This document shows, piece by piece, positions 1-5,881 of a stretch of 15,088 nucleotides of DNA. This DNA comes from an uncultured Acholeplasmataceae bacterium (GTDB lineage: Bacteria; Bacillota_I; Bacilli_A; Acholeplasmatales; Acholeplasmataceae): contig CALISC010000072.1 in assembly GCA_938041945.1 (NCBI GenBank), forward strand, positions 1 to 15,088. The letters run 5' to 3'. Position numbers and translations under genes: made by a program. The notes beneath the pieces were generated by a model that saw nothing but the letters and a program-made list of their open reading frames with translations, made no database searches and was not told where the DNA came from. The first letter of the stretch is position 1. Each line of letters opens with the position of its first letter.

Positions 1-1255
1 TTTTTAGAGGGACATTACGTGGGACATTTCGAGGGACATTTCGAGGGACATTATCCAAAATTGGACCTACTTTTTGAGTTGCTATTTTCTTTAGCGGAAT
101 TGTTGTTTTAAAAATATTTTCTTCAACAAATAGAGGATTTTTTCCTGAATAAAGTTGTGTGAATTTATAGGTGTTTCTCATACCAGAGCCCAACTCATCG
201 GCAAGGCCAATTTCTCTAAAAACTTTTGATATAGGAGGATTTTTGGGAAACGGTTTAAACTTATGTAAGTCTAAGGCTCCCAATTCGTGCGGTAAGTTGC
301 TGTTTTCAACTACGATTTTTTCATCATCTATAATCATTTTCGCAGGAAAACCGCTTGCATAGTCTCGATGTGCTAAAGTATTTGAAACTATTTCTCTAAG
401 AATTCTGTCTCTTGCATTGACATTAAAAATCCCGTCTAAGACAAACAGGTCGTTTAAATGTTTTCGGCCAAAATTCATAAGTCTTTCATAACTATCAATC
501 AAGTTTGTTATGACAACATCTCTGTCGTCATATCTATCTTTATTTTCAACTCTAAAAATAGCATCTGTTTTGTGTTGAGGAAGAACGGACATTATTGAGT
601 TATCTTTACCAAATAAAAGGATAGCAGCCAGAGTAATTCCTTCACGCTTAGTCTCTGGGTCCGTTAAAATTAAACCACTGCTTCGCAAAAGTTCTTCATC
701 ACTCATAGTCTTCCAGACATGGTCTTTATTCAGTCCAACAGCCATTTTCCTTGCTTTTTTAATAACAGTAGAATCTAGAAAGTTAATATCTAGATTTGGA
801 TACACTTTATTTACAAAATATTCTCGTCTTTTTATCGCGAATAACTTACAGATTGCTTCTGAATTGTTTGAGATGTTTATATCTCCATCAAATGACCTAT
901 CCCAAATTTTACCGTTTTGATTGCATACTTGTGTACCTTCAGGCACTCTGATATAAATTATTTTTTTATTATCGATAGTAAATACTTCTGGCTGTAAATA
1001 AAGAGGCGGGTTTATTTTCTGTGGATTGTTTATTGTAGTAGTAAATTCTTTAATTAGTTTATCTACTTTTTCTGGACTAACACCTATGATTTCTTTTTTA
1101 TCGCTTATACCTAACAAAATATGCCCGCCGTTTCTGTTGTTAAAAGAACACACAGAATCAAAAATATTTTTAGTTAAGGAATCTTTTGATTCCTTAAATT
1201 CGACGTCTATCTTTTCTCCATTTTGAATTAATTTTATTATTTCTTCTATTGTCAT
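1..1255 (-). CDS. AlbA_2 (Schlafen-type) / HATPase_c_4 ATP-binding protein, 3' end cut by window
   Basis: The 418 codons visible start at ATG 1253-1255 and have no stop before the left edge. Residues 1-130 are an AlbA_2 domain: an E-F-K-E-S motif near residue 20, then the N-R-N-G-G-H-I-L-L-G-I-S-D signature. Residues about 285-375 match the divergent GHKL/HATPase_c_4 region: R-E-I-V-S-N-T-L-A-H-R-D-Y, then V-E-N-S-N-L-P, then L-A-D-E-L-G-S-G-M-R-N. From residue 402 the chain enters NVPR repeats, the usual linker before a C-terminal winged helix in this family (COG2865-like); that helix would lie outside the window. Such proteins are annotated as putative transcriptional regulators or ATP-binding proteins; the real role is unknown. 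An AAGGGA Shine-Dalgarno sits just upstream, and the AbrB gene ends 19 bp before the start, so the two are probably one transcript. The family assignment is firm, the function is not. Confidence 0.88.
   Translation of the reverse strand, partial: MTIEEIIKLIQNGEKIDVEFKESKDSLTKNIFDSVCSFNNRNGGHILLGISDKKEIIGVSPEKVDKLIKEFTTTINNPQKINPPLYLQPEVFTIDNKKIIYIRVPEGTQVCNQNGKIWDRSFDGDINISNNSEAICKLFAIKRREYFVNKVYPNLDINFLDSTVIKKARKMAVGLNKDHVWKTMSDEELLRSSGLILTDPETKREGITLAAILLFGKDNSIMSVLPQHKTDAIFRVENKDRYDDRDVVITNLIDSYERLMNFGRKHLNDLFVLDGIFNVNARDRILREIVSNTLAHRDYASGFPAKMIIDDEKIVVENSNLPHELGALDLHKFKPFPKNPPISKVFREIGLADELGSGMRNTYKFTQLYSGKNPLFVEENIFKTTIPLKKIATQKVGPILDNVPRNVPRNVPRNVPLK
8..52 (-). repeat. 12-bp tandem repeat encoding NVPR tetrapeptides
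   Basis: Three full 12-bp units (41-52, 29-40, 17-28) and a 9-bp partial unit (8-16) follow one another in frame and encode N-V-P-R, N-V-P-R, N-V-P-R, N-V-P. Two units are identical and the third differs only at the arginine and proline codon wobble positions. The repeat is a proline-rich linker at residues 402-416 of the AlbA_2 protein. Whole-unit gain or loss would keep the reading frame, so it could change linker length but would not switch the gene off. Confidence 0.85.
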
Positions 1256-1274
1256 ATTTTTATTCCCTTGCCTT

Positions 1275-1454
1275 TTATTTGCCAATATTATTTTTGATAA
1301 AGACATTAGAATTTTGAATTTCTACTTTATCTTTATTAACTACAAAAGTAACGTAGTCTCCATTTTTTAAATTCAAAACTTCTCTAATTCTTTTTGGAAT
1401 AGTTACTTGTCCTTTAGACATGACTTTTGCTGTATCCATAAATATATCATTCAT
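1275..1454 (-). CDS. AbrB/MazE-type (SpoVT-AbrB fold) DNA-binding protein
   Basis: A 59-residue protein whose core, K-V-M-S-K-G-Q-V-T-I-P-K-R-I-R-E-V-L-N-L, is the classic SpoVT-AbrB swapped-hairpin signature, followed by K-N-G-D-Y-V-T-F and V-E-I-Q. Proteins of this fold bind DNA as dimers and act as transition-state regulators or as antitoxins. The start is set at ATG 1452-1454 because an AGGGAGA Shine-Dalgarno lies six bases upstream and a good promoter (-35 at 1506-1511, -10 at 1483-1488) overlaps the region an upstream in-frame ATG at 1511 would need to be coding. No toxin-like partner is visible; the downstream partner is the AlbA_2 protein 19 bp away. It may repress its own promoter, as is common in the family, but this is inferred. 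Confidence 0.85.
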   Translation of the reverse strand: MNDIFMDTAKVMSKGQVTIPKRIREVLNLKNGDYVTFVVNKDKVEIQNSNVFIKNNIGK

Positions 1455-1482
1455 ATTATTTCTCCCTACTTTTCCTACAAAG

Positions 1483-1511
1483 ATTTTAGCATTATTTGAT
1501 TTTTTTCTCAA
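1483..1511 (-). promoter_or_regulatory. Sigma-A type promoter of the abrB-like/AlbA_2 cassette
   Basis: On the minus strand TTGAGA (1506-1511) is followed after exactly 17 bases by TAAAAT (1483-1488). The predicted start of transcription is near 1476, which gives a leader of about 20 bases with the Shine-Dalgarno at 1461-1467. This promoter decides the AbrB start codon at 1454. Confidence 0.75.
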
Positions 1512-1831
1512 CCTTTAATTTTTATTTCATACTTTTATTGTGTGTTCAATTGATCTAGGTTGGTACTGTGTGTTAAAAGGCTTCTATAAACTTTTTATAG
1601 GATAACACCAAACTATTTAAAAAACGAAATTTTTTCAAAAAGTGTTATTTTATATTAGAACAAGTTTGCTTTTACAATAAACACACTCCACTAAAAAAGT
1701 TAATGAAACTTTAAAGATTTACAAAATTAAATTTATTTTAAACAATTTAATCGCTTAACAAAATAATTTAACTGTTTAAATTAGAGTTTGGTGTGTTTTA
1801 AGATTATAAACTTAGGCTAAAATTATTCAAA
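1512..1831. other. 320-bp AT-rich non-coding region with GTGTGTT motifs and inverted repeats
   Basis: No convincing gene lies here. The 7-mer GTGTGTT occurs at 1540-1546, 1568-1574 and 1791-1797 on the plus strand and at 1680-1686 on the minus strand. ACACCAAACT (1605-1614) is the perfect inverse of AGTTTGGTGT (1785-1794). Smaller inverted repeats are CTATAAA/TTTATAG (1584-1600), TTTAAACA/TGTTTAAA (about 1738-1780) and ACTTAG/CTAAGT (1810-1837), the last overlapping the aroQ stop codon. None is followed by a proper T-run, so no clear terminator for aroQ was found. The region lies between the aroQ end and the AbrB promoter and could hold AbrB-type binding sites. Confidence 0.5.
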
Positions 1832-2278
1832 CTAAGTATTGCTATTTGCTTTGCTGATTTTTAAAATATAGTCAAGCGCGCCAAAGTATGACTGCATTTT
1901 TTTGCCTTGAAATTGAGCAAGTGCAAGACTTTTGAAAAGGTCTGTTTTTCTAAAGTCTTCTCGTTTAGAAATATCCGAAAGATGCACAGTAATTAGTTTG
2001 TTTTGAATAATTTCAGCAGCATCACGAATTGCGAGTGAGTAGTGAGTAAAGGCTCCAGGGTTGAAAACAACATAGTTAAATTTAACTAAGGCTTTGTGTA
2101 AAATATCTATAATTTTACTTTCTGAGTTTGATTGATAAAAATACAGTTTAAAATACTTTTTATATCTTTTTTTAATTTCTTGATTTAGAGTTTTTAAAGT
2201 GAAATCGCCGTAATTTACGCTATCGCGAAAACCCAGCATATTTAAATTTGGACCGTTTAAAATTAGAATTTTTTCCAT
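1832..2278 (-). CDS. aroQ: Type II 3-dehydroquinate dehydratase
   Basis: A 148-residue cytosolic enzyme, the normal length for type II dehydroquinase, which turns 3-dehydroquinate into 3-dehydroshikimate in the shikimate pathway. Visible signature residues: G-P-N-L-N near 9-13, the lid arginine R18 and catalytic tyrosine Y23, the N-P-G-A-F-T-H-Y-S block (N73, H79), R85-D86, H99 in V-H-L-S, and R106/R110. Two usual motifs are altered: S-N-H-E-G reads S-N-S-E-S (50-54), and V-H-L-S-N reads V-H-L-S-D (98-102). The known catalytic residues are otherwise present, so it is probably active. An AAAGGAG Shine-Dalgarno (2287-2293) sits eight bases before the ATG. It is the last gene of the miaA-aroK-aroQ group, 19 bp after aroK. 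Confidence 0.92.
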   Translation of the reverse strand: MEKILILNGPNLNMLGFRDSVNYGDFTLKTLNQEIKKRYKKYFKLYFYQSNSESKIIDILHKALVKFNYVVFNPGAFTHYSLAIRDAAEIIQNKLITVHLSDISKREDFRKTDLFKSLALAQFQGKKMQSYFGALDYILKISKANSNT

Positions 2279-2297
2279 TTAGTAATCTCCTTTGTTT

Positions 2298-2795
2298 TTA
2301 AAGTTCGATAATTTTGGTTAAAATAGTTTCAGGACTTTGATTAAAAACATCAACAGTAGTGCATTTTAGTTTTTTTCCAACTAAAGTGCGTTTTAAATAA
2401 AAGGTTTTGTCTTTATTTAAAAGTGGACGTGTATCTTGATTTGAAATATCGTTTTGTCTTTTTATAAACTCTTTATAGGTTAGTTTCAAATAAACCAAAG
2501 TGTAGTCATTTTTTGACAAGGTTTTTAAGTATACGCGGTTAGAGTGATCGGAAATAAAGCCACCACCTAAAAATATAAAGTCTGGTTTTTTTAAAATCAA
2601 GTCACTTAAAACTTTTTGCTCAAGCGCTCTGAATTTTTCTACGCCATATTTTAAAATAAATAAACCACAAGACATAGATACAGTTTTTTCAATTTCTTTG
2701 TCTAAATCAAAAGAAGTAAATTTAGTTTTTTTTAAAACCAATTGATGCAGCATGGTCTTGCCGGCTAGAGTTGGGCCAAATATAATTTTTGTCAT
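2298..2795 (-). CDS. aroK: Shikimate kinase
   Basis: A 165-residue P-loop kinase that phosphorylates shikimate at the 3-hydroxyl with ATP. The Walker A motif is G-P-T-L-A-G-K-T (7-14), followed by the shikimate- and magnesium-binding F-D-L-D (29-32), the conserved R56, the Walker B-like G-G-G (77-79), and the lid motif R-P-L-L at 123-126 with R136 further on. The P-loop departs from the usual G-x-M-G-A-G-K-S form, and overall similarity looks low, but the order and spacing of motifs fit shikimate kinase better than adenylate or gluconate kinase. The ATG overlaps the miaA TGA stop (ATGA at 2792-2795), a clear sign of translational coupling. With aroQ next to it, the pair suggests at least part of a shikimate pathway in this organism. 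Confidence 0.88.
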   Translation of the reverse strand: MTKIIFGPTLAGKTMLHQLVLKKTKFTSFDLDKEIEKTVSMSCGLFILKYGVEKFRALEQKVLSDLILKKPDFIFLGGGFISDHSNRVYLKTLSKNDYTLVYLKLTYKEFIKRQNDISNQDTRPLLNKDKTFYLKRTLVGKKLKCTTVDVFNQSPETILTKIIEL

Positions 2796-3643
2796 TTTGC
2801 CAAAAATTCCTTAACTAATTTTGCGGCTTTTTCTTCTTTTGCGCTATCAAAACAATTTAAAACTAAATCTGGTTTGGTTTGGTTTTTAAACCAAGTTTTT
2901 TGTTTTTTGGCAAGATCAAGAGTATGTTTTAAAATATTTCGCTTAGTTTGAGAAAGAGTTTCCAGGCCTTGGAAATACAGATTAAGTTCACGGTAGCCCA
3001 AAATATCGCAATCCTTAATACCAATAAAATAAAGATTTCTTGCCTCTTGTAAAAATCCGCTTTGAAATTGACTTTCAATTCTCGCCTTAAAAACTTGTTC
3101 TTGCAGTTCTCTTGGAAGTTCTGTTTCAATAGTAAACAAATCAAAAAGCGGGCGGCTATTTTGAAAGTTAGTTTCAGTTGATTTTGATTTAAAATACTGC
3201 TCAACTTTGCGTTTATTTTGAAAGTCAATCAAAATATTGTTTTCTTTTAAATAATTTACTTTGCTTTGAAAATCAATATTTTTGTTGTCTTCATCTAAAT
3301 AACTAGAAAAGTTAAGAGAATAAAGCGCTGCTTTTAAGTAGTAGCCTGAACCACCGACTAAAATAAGGGCTTTTTCTTCTTTTTCAATCAAAGCACGGAC
3401 TTGGCTTTGAAACTCATATACCGAGTATTTAGAAGTTATGGAGTAGTCTTTAAAGGAAAGCAAAAAATGCTCAACTCCCTGCATTTCAGCGTCAGTAATC
3501 TTAGCAGTTCCGATGTCAAAACCTTTGTAGACTTGAGTTGAGTCTGCGTTAACTATTTTTAAGTTAAATTTTTTTGCCAAGTAAACAGCAAGATCTGTTT
3601 TACCGCTTGCCGTTACTCCTTGAATTACTATAACTTTTTTCAA
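2792..3643 (-). CDS. miaA: tRNA dimethylallyltransferase
   Basis: A 283-residue enzyme that transfers a dimethylallyl group to N6 of adenosine 37 of tRNAs reading UNN codons (i6A37). Visible features are the P-loop G-V-T-A-S-G-K-T (9-16), N-A-D-S-T-Q-V-Y-K-G (32-41) with the catalytic Asp-Ser, D-I-G-T-A-K (43-48), V-G-G-S-G-Y-Y-L-K-A (96-105), G-Y-R-E-L (216-220) and the C-terminal L-A-K-K-Q-K-T-W-F-K (244-253). It is slightly shorter than the usual 300-315 residues, with a divergent middle part (about 120-165). The start is a TTG at 3641-3643 with a GAAAGG Shine-Dalgarno eight bases upstream; no better ATG is in frame. No clear promoter lies in the short space after the upstream gene's terminator, so expression may depend on read-through. 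It heads miaA-aroK-aroQ, and MiaB, which acts on its product, is encoded about 2.2 kb upstream. Confidence 0.93.
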   Translation of the reverse strand: MKKVIVIQGVTASGKTDLAVYLAKKFNLKIVNADSTQVYKGFDIGTAKITDAEMQGVEHFLLSFKDYSITSKYSVYEFQSQVRALIEKEEKALILVGGSGYYLKAALYSLNFSSYLDEDNKNIDFQSKVNYLKENNILIDFQNKRKVEQYFKSKSTETNFQNSRPLFDLFTIETELPRELQEQVFKARIESQFQSGFLQEARNLYFIGIKDCDILGYRELNLYFQGLETLSQTKRNILKHTLDLAKKQKTWFKNQTKPDLVLNCFDSAKEEKAAKLVKEFLAK

Positions 3644-3670
3644 ATATTTTTCCTTTCTCGCGTTTATTTA

Positions 3671-3704
3671 AAAAAAGAACTGCTTAAGGGTAAGCAGTTC
3701 TTTT
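3671..3704 (-). terminator. Rho-independent terminator of the 671-residue protein gene
   Basis: On the minus strand a 14-bp perfect stem (arms 3691-3704 and 3673-3686, core AGAACTGCTTA) with a CCCT loop runs directly into a T-run ending near 3671. It begins about 30 bp after the TAG stop at 3733. Since miaA starts only 28 bp further on, this hairpin also separates, or attenuates read-through into, the miaA group. Confidence 0.88.
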
Positions 3705-3732
3705 AACTAAGCAAAGTTTTTTGCCTAAATTA

Positions 3733-5748
3733 CTACAGTTTTAAAACGTCAAAGTAAAGTAAGATGAAAGAAACTGTGGCAATTAGCAGACCAAGGAATA
3801 CTAAGAAAGCAAGCAGACGGTTAAACCAACCGTTGTCTTCATAAACTGTCGGTTGTATATAGTAGCCTTGTGGCAGCACTGCTGAGTTTTCGATTGCTCT
3901 TGGTTTGTTTTGGTCTTTTTGTTTTAGTGAAAATACTTTGTGTGCTTCTTTTTCGTCGGCTTCTTTCGAGATTTGTTTTGAATCAAAGAAACCGCCGTTG
4001 ATTACCATATTATTAAATCCGTGGTCGCTATATTTAGTTTTGCCGCATTGACAACCGCAAATCATATTTCCTCCGTCAAGTTGGTATTCGCCGTTTCTTA
4101 TATTTTTAGTGTTAGTGATGTAGTTAGTTGTAATATTTCTAGTAATATTGTGAGTTTGGTTTTCAGTAGTTGAGTAGTTTTCAGAAATTTGTTTATCTGA
4201 ATACAAAGTTTCATTTGCTTGATTTTCGTTTAGATGGTCATATGTTTTAGATACAGACATAGGCTCAACTAAATCAGCAGAAACAGAAGAATCTTTAGCG
4301 TTGTCATCTGCAAGCGCTTTAACTTCAACTTCTTCTGGCATTATAGGCTCAGTTGTTATTTCCGTTAAATTATCTATATTTGAATCTTCTTCAATTACCA
4401 CAGGTTCAGGTTTAATTTCTGAAGCGATAGGTTCAAGAACTTCAGTAGTGTAAGCAGTTTCAGTAGGTTGATTAACTTTAGTATTTTCTTGAGTGTATGT
4501 AGGTTCTTGGGCTAAGTTATCGCCGAATTCTTGAGTTTCTGTTGGTTCGATAACTTCAACAATCTCTTGAGTGTCTGTAGGTTCTTCGGTTAAATTATTG
4601 TCAAATTTTTGAGTTTCTGTAACTTCAGAAATTTCCATTTCAGGTTCGTTATTTACATTTTCTGTAAATTCAGTAATGGTGTCTGAAGCAGGTTGTTCAA
4701 CGTTTTCTTCAGTAATAACTTCGCTAATTGCTGGTTCTTCATCAAAATTAGTGATAGAAAGTTCAATGTTGTCTGCATCAACTTCATCAAAGTTAACCGG
4801 AACATACTCTTTAAATTGAATATCGCCAGCGTCAAATTGTTTTGTAGTTAACTCAGGGGTATCGGTTTCAACTTGGTTCTTAGCAACTTCTTCTAAAGTA
4901 AGTTCGTATCCTAAGTGATCTTCTGGTACAAAGTAAGAACCTTTAGTTTGAGCAGCATGGGAAAGAATGTATTCAATAATTTCTTCTTTTTTTAGTTCAG
5001 ATGAAATCGGGATTTTACGGTCAATACAAAAACGTTCAAGTTGAATTACGTTTTTAGCCTCAATTTGTTTCTCAAGGTCTAAGTCAAACTCATTTCTTTT
5101 TTTAAGTTCTTGAATGATGTTTTCAATAAACTGTTTTTTTCTTAGGCGAATCGGCACGTTGACATCGTATTTTTTGCCAAGTTCACGAATTTCTTTAACA
5201 GTTGATGAGTTGAAAAGCACTGGTCTAAACTCATCTGGTGTCAAACCATCTAAGACATTTTCAGGGTCTTTAAACAGTGGCCACAAACCTTTGTTGTACT
5301 CGTGAATCGCTTTCCAAGGTTCATAGGTTGATTTTTCTGCTTGTTTAACTAACTTTAAAATGTCTGCGTCTTGTACATTATTTTCTTTCATGACATTTAA
5401 AAACAAGCACCAAAGTTCATCTAAATATTGGCGGTTTAAAACTTTTGAGTTAAAGTAAATCAGTAAGTTTTCAAGTTCATATTCTGAATAAAGTCTAAAC
5501 CAAGAAAGACGGTAGTTTAACTCAGATGCCAAAGACTGCAGTTTTTGTCTGGTTTTAACGACATAAGGGAAAAGCACATCTTTAAGTAGACGAATGCGTC
5601 TAACTCTGGCAATCCCTGAAATGTTTTGGCTAGCCAAAAATTCAATGATTTTTTTAGGTTCAAGTTTTGCTAAACTTTGTGTAAGTTCGCTAACTGGATA
5701 CTCTTTGTTTTTTAGAGTAATTGTGTCTGATAATCTAATTTGGGGCAT
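3733..5748 (-). CDS. Unrecognised tail-anchored protein with SAP/Rho-N-like repeats and acidic repeat region
   Basis: A 671-residue protein I do not recognise. The N-terminal third is helical and charged. Residues about 180-215 and 230-264 look like two SAP/Rho-N-type helix-extended-loop-helix motifs (for example L-E-R-F-C-I-D-R-K-I-P-I-S-S-E-L-K-K-E-E followed by I-I-E-Y-I-L); these small motifs often bind nucleic acid. Residues about 293-500 are acidic, rich in E/T/P/V and surely disordered, with a 26-residue tandem repeat at 377-428. Residues 525-560 are Asn/Thr-rich. A C-G-C-Q-C-G-K cluster sits at 564-570 and could bind a metal. The C-terminus is one hydrophobic segment (about 642-666) with almost nothing after it and no signal peptide at the start, so the protein should be tail-anchored with its bulk in the cytosol. 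It has its own promoter, a GAGAGG Shine-Dalgarno and its own terminator. The gene is surely real; the function is unknown. Confidence 0.82.
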   Translation of the reverse strand: MPQIRLSDTITLKNKEYPVSELTQSLAKLEPKKIIEFLASQNISGIARVRRIRLLKDVLFPYVVKTRQKLQSLASELNYRLSWFRLYSEYELENLLIYFNSKVLNRQYLDELWCLFLNVMKENNVQDADILKLVKQAEKSTYEPWKAIHEYNKGLWPLFKDPENVLDGLTPDEFRPVLFNSSTVKEIRELGKKYDVNVPIRLRKKQFIENIIQELKKRNEFDLDLEKQIEAKNVIQLERFCIDRKIPISSELKKEEIIEYILSHAAQTKGSYFVPEDHLGYELTLEEVAKNQVETDTPELTTKQFDAGDIQFKEYVPVNFDEVDADNIELSITNFDEEPAISEVITEENVEQPASDTITEFTENVNNEPEMEISEVTETQKFDNNLTEEPTDTQEIVEVIEPTETQEFGDNLAQEPTYTQENTKVNQPTETAYTTEVLEPIASEIKPEPVVIEEDSNIDNLTEITTEPIMPEEVEVKALADDNAKDSSVSADLVEPMSVSKTYDHLNENQANETLYSDKQISENYSTTENQTHNITRNITTNYITNTKNIRNGEYQLDGGNMICGCQCGKTKYSDHGFNNMVINGGFFDSKQISKEADEKEAHKVFSLKQKDQNKPRAIENSAVLPQGYYIQPTVYEDNGWFNRLLAFLVFLGLLIATVSFILLYFDVLKL
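4465..4620 (-). repeat. Two 78-bp in-frame tandem repeats (26 residues each)
   Basis: Residues 377-402 (T-E-T-Q-K-F-D-N-N-L-T-E-E-P-T-D-T-Q-E followed by I-V-E-V-I-E-P) and 403-428 (T-E-T-Q-E-F-G-D-N-L-A-Q-E-P-T-Y-T-Q-E followed by N-T-K-V-N-Q-P) align without gaps. A shortened third copy starts at residue 429 (T-E-T-A-Y-T-T-E-V-L-E-P-I). The repeats lie in the acidic disordered part of the 671-residue protein and probably act as a flexible spacer. Confidence 0.75.
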
Positions 5749-5759
5749 ATTGACCTCTC

Positions 5760-5776
5760 GTGTTAATTGCTAACAC
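5760..5776 (-). promoter_or_regulatory. Perfect palindrome at the transcription start and Shine-Dalgarno of the 671-residue protein gene
   Basis: GTGTTA (5760-5765) and TAACAC (5771-5776) form a perfect 6-bp inverted repeat with a 5-base centre. It begins four bases after the -10 box, at about +1, and ends directly against the GAGAGG Shine-Dalgarno (5754-5759). It could be a repressor operator, or a 5'-terminal hairpin in the mRNA that shields the transcript or the ribosome site. Confidence 0.55.
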
Positions 5777-5780
5777 TAAT

Positions 5781-5808
5781 ATTATATTGCTTTATCAAAT
5801 AAAAACAA
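5781..5808 (-). promoter_or_regulatory. Probable promoter of the 671-residue protein gene
   Basis: A perfect TATAAT (5781-5786) is preceded after 16 bases by TTGTTT (5803-5808), a weak -35. Transcription would start near 5774, giving a leader of about 26 bases. Confidence 0.6.
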
Positions 5809-5816
5809 GCATAAAC

Positions 5817-5840
5817 CCAGTTTTTTCAAAAAAACACTGG
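5817..5840 (-). terminator. Possible terminator of the ymdB-miaB unit
   Basis: On the minus strand CCAGT-G-TTTTT and AAAAAACTGG can form a stem of about 10 bp with one bulged G and a three-base loop, some 40 bp after the miaB stop. The bases after it are only moderately T-rich (GTTTATGCTTGTTTTT), so termination may be incomplete. The next promoter's -35 begins eight bases further on. Confidence 0.45.
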
Positions 5841-5881
5841 AAAAACGCTTAATAGAGCAAATTGAACGCAGATTTGGCAAT

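Noticed and set aside
8..52. Short direct repeats at the left edge as a possible CRISPR or phage att remnant
   Set aside because: The units are 12 bp, contiguous without spacers and in frame as NVPR codons, so they are protein-coding repeats.
171..1226. Plus-strand ORFs of 63 and 66 codons within the AlbA_2 gene
   Set aside because: They are antisense to a clear conserved domain, start without a Shine-Dalgarno and show no recognisable motif.
1275..1454. Toxin-antitoxin module with the AbrB protein as antitoxin
   Set aside because: No PemK/MazF, PIN or similar small toxin lies next to it; the neighbour is a large AlbA_2/GHKL protein.
1455..1511. 19-residue N-terminal extension of the AbrB protein from an ATG at 1511
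   Set aside because: The -35 and -10 boxes lie inside it, and the AGGGAGA site points to the ATG at 1454.
2792..2795. Use of the Mycoplasma code (TGA as tryptophan)
   Set aside because: miaA ends at TGA in its ATGA overlap with aroK at the expected family length, and tryptophans are TGG.
5760..5776. CIRCE-like heat-shock operator
   Set aside because: Only the TTAGCA part resembles CIRCE; arm length and spacer (6-N5-6) do not fit TTAGCACTC-N9-GAGTGCTAA.
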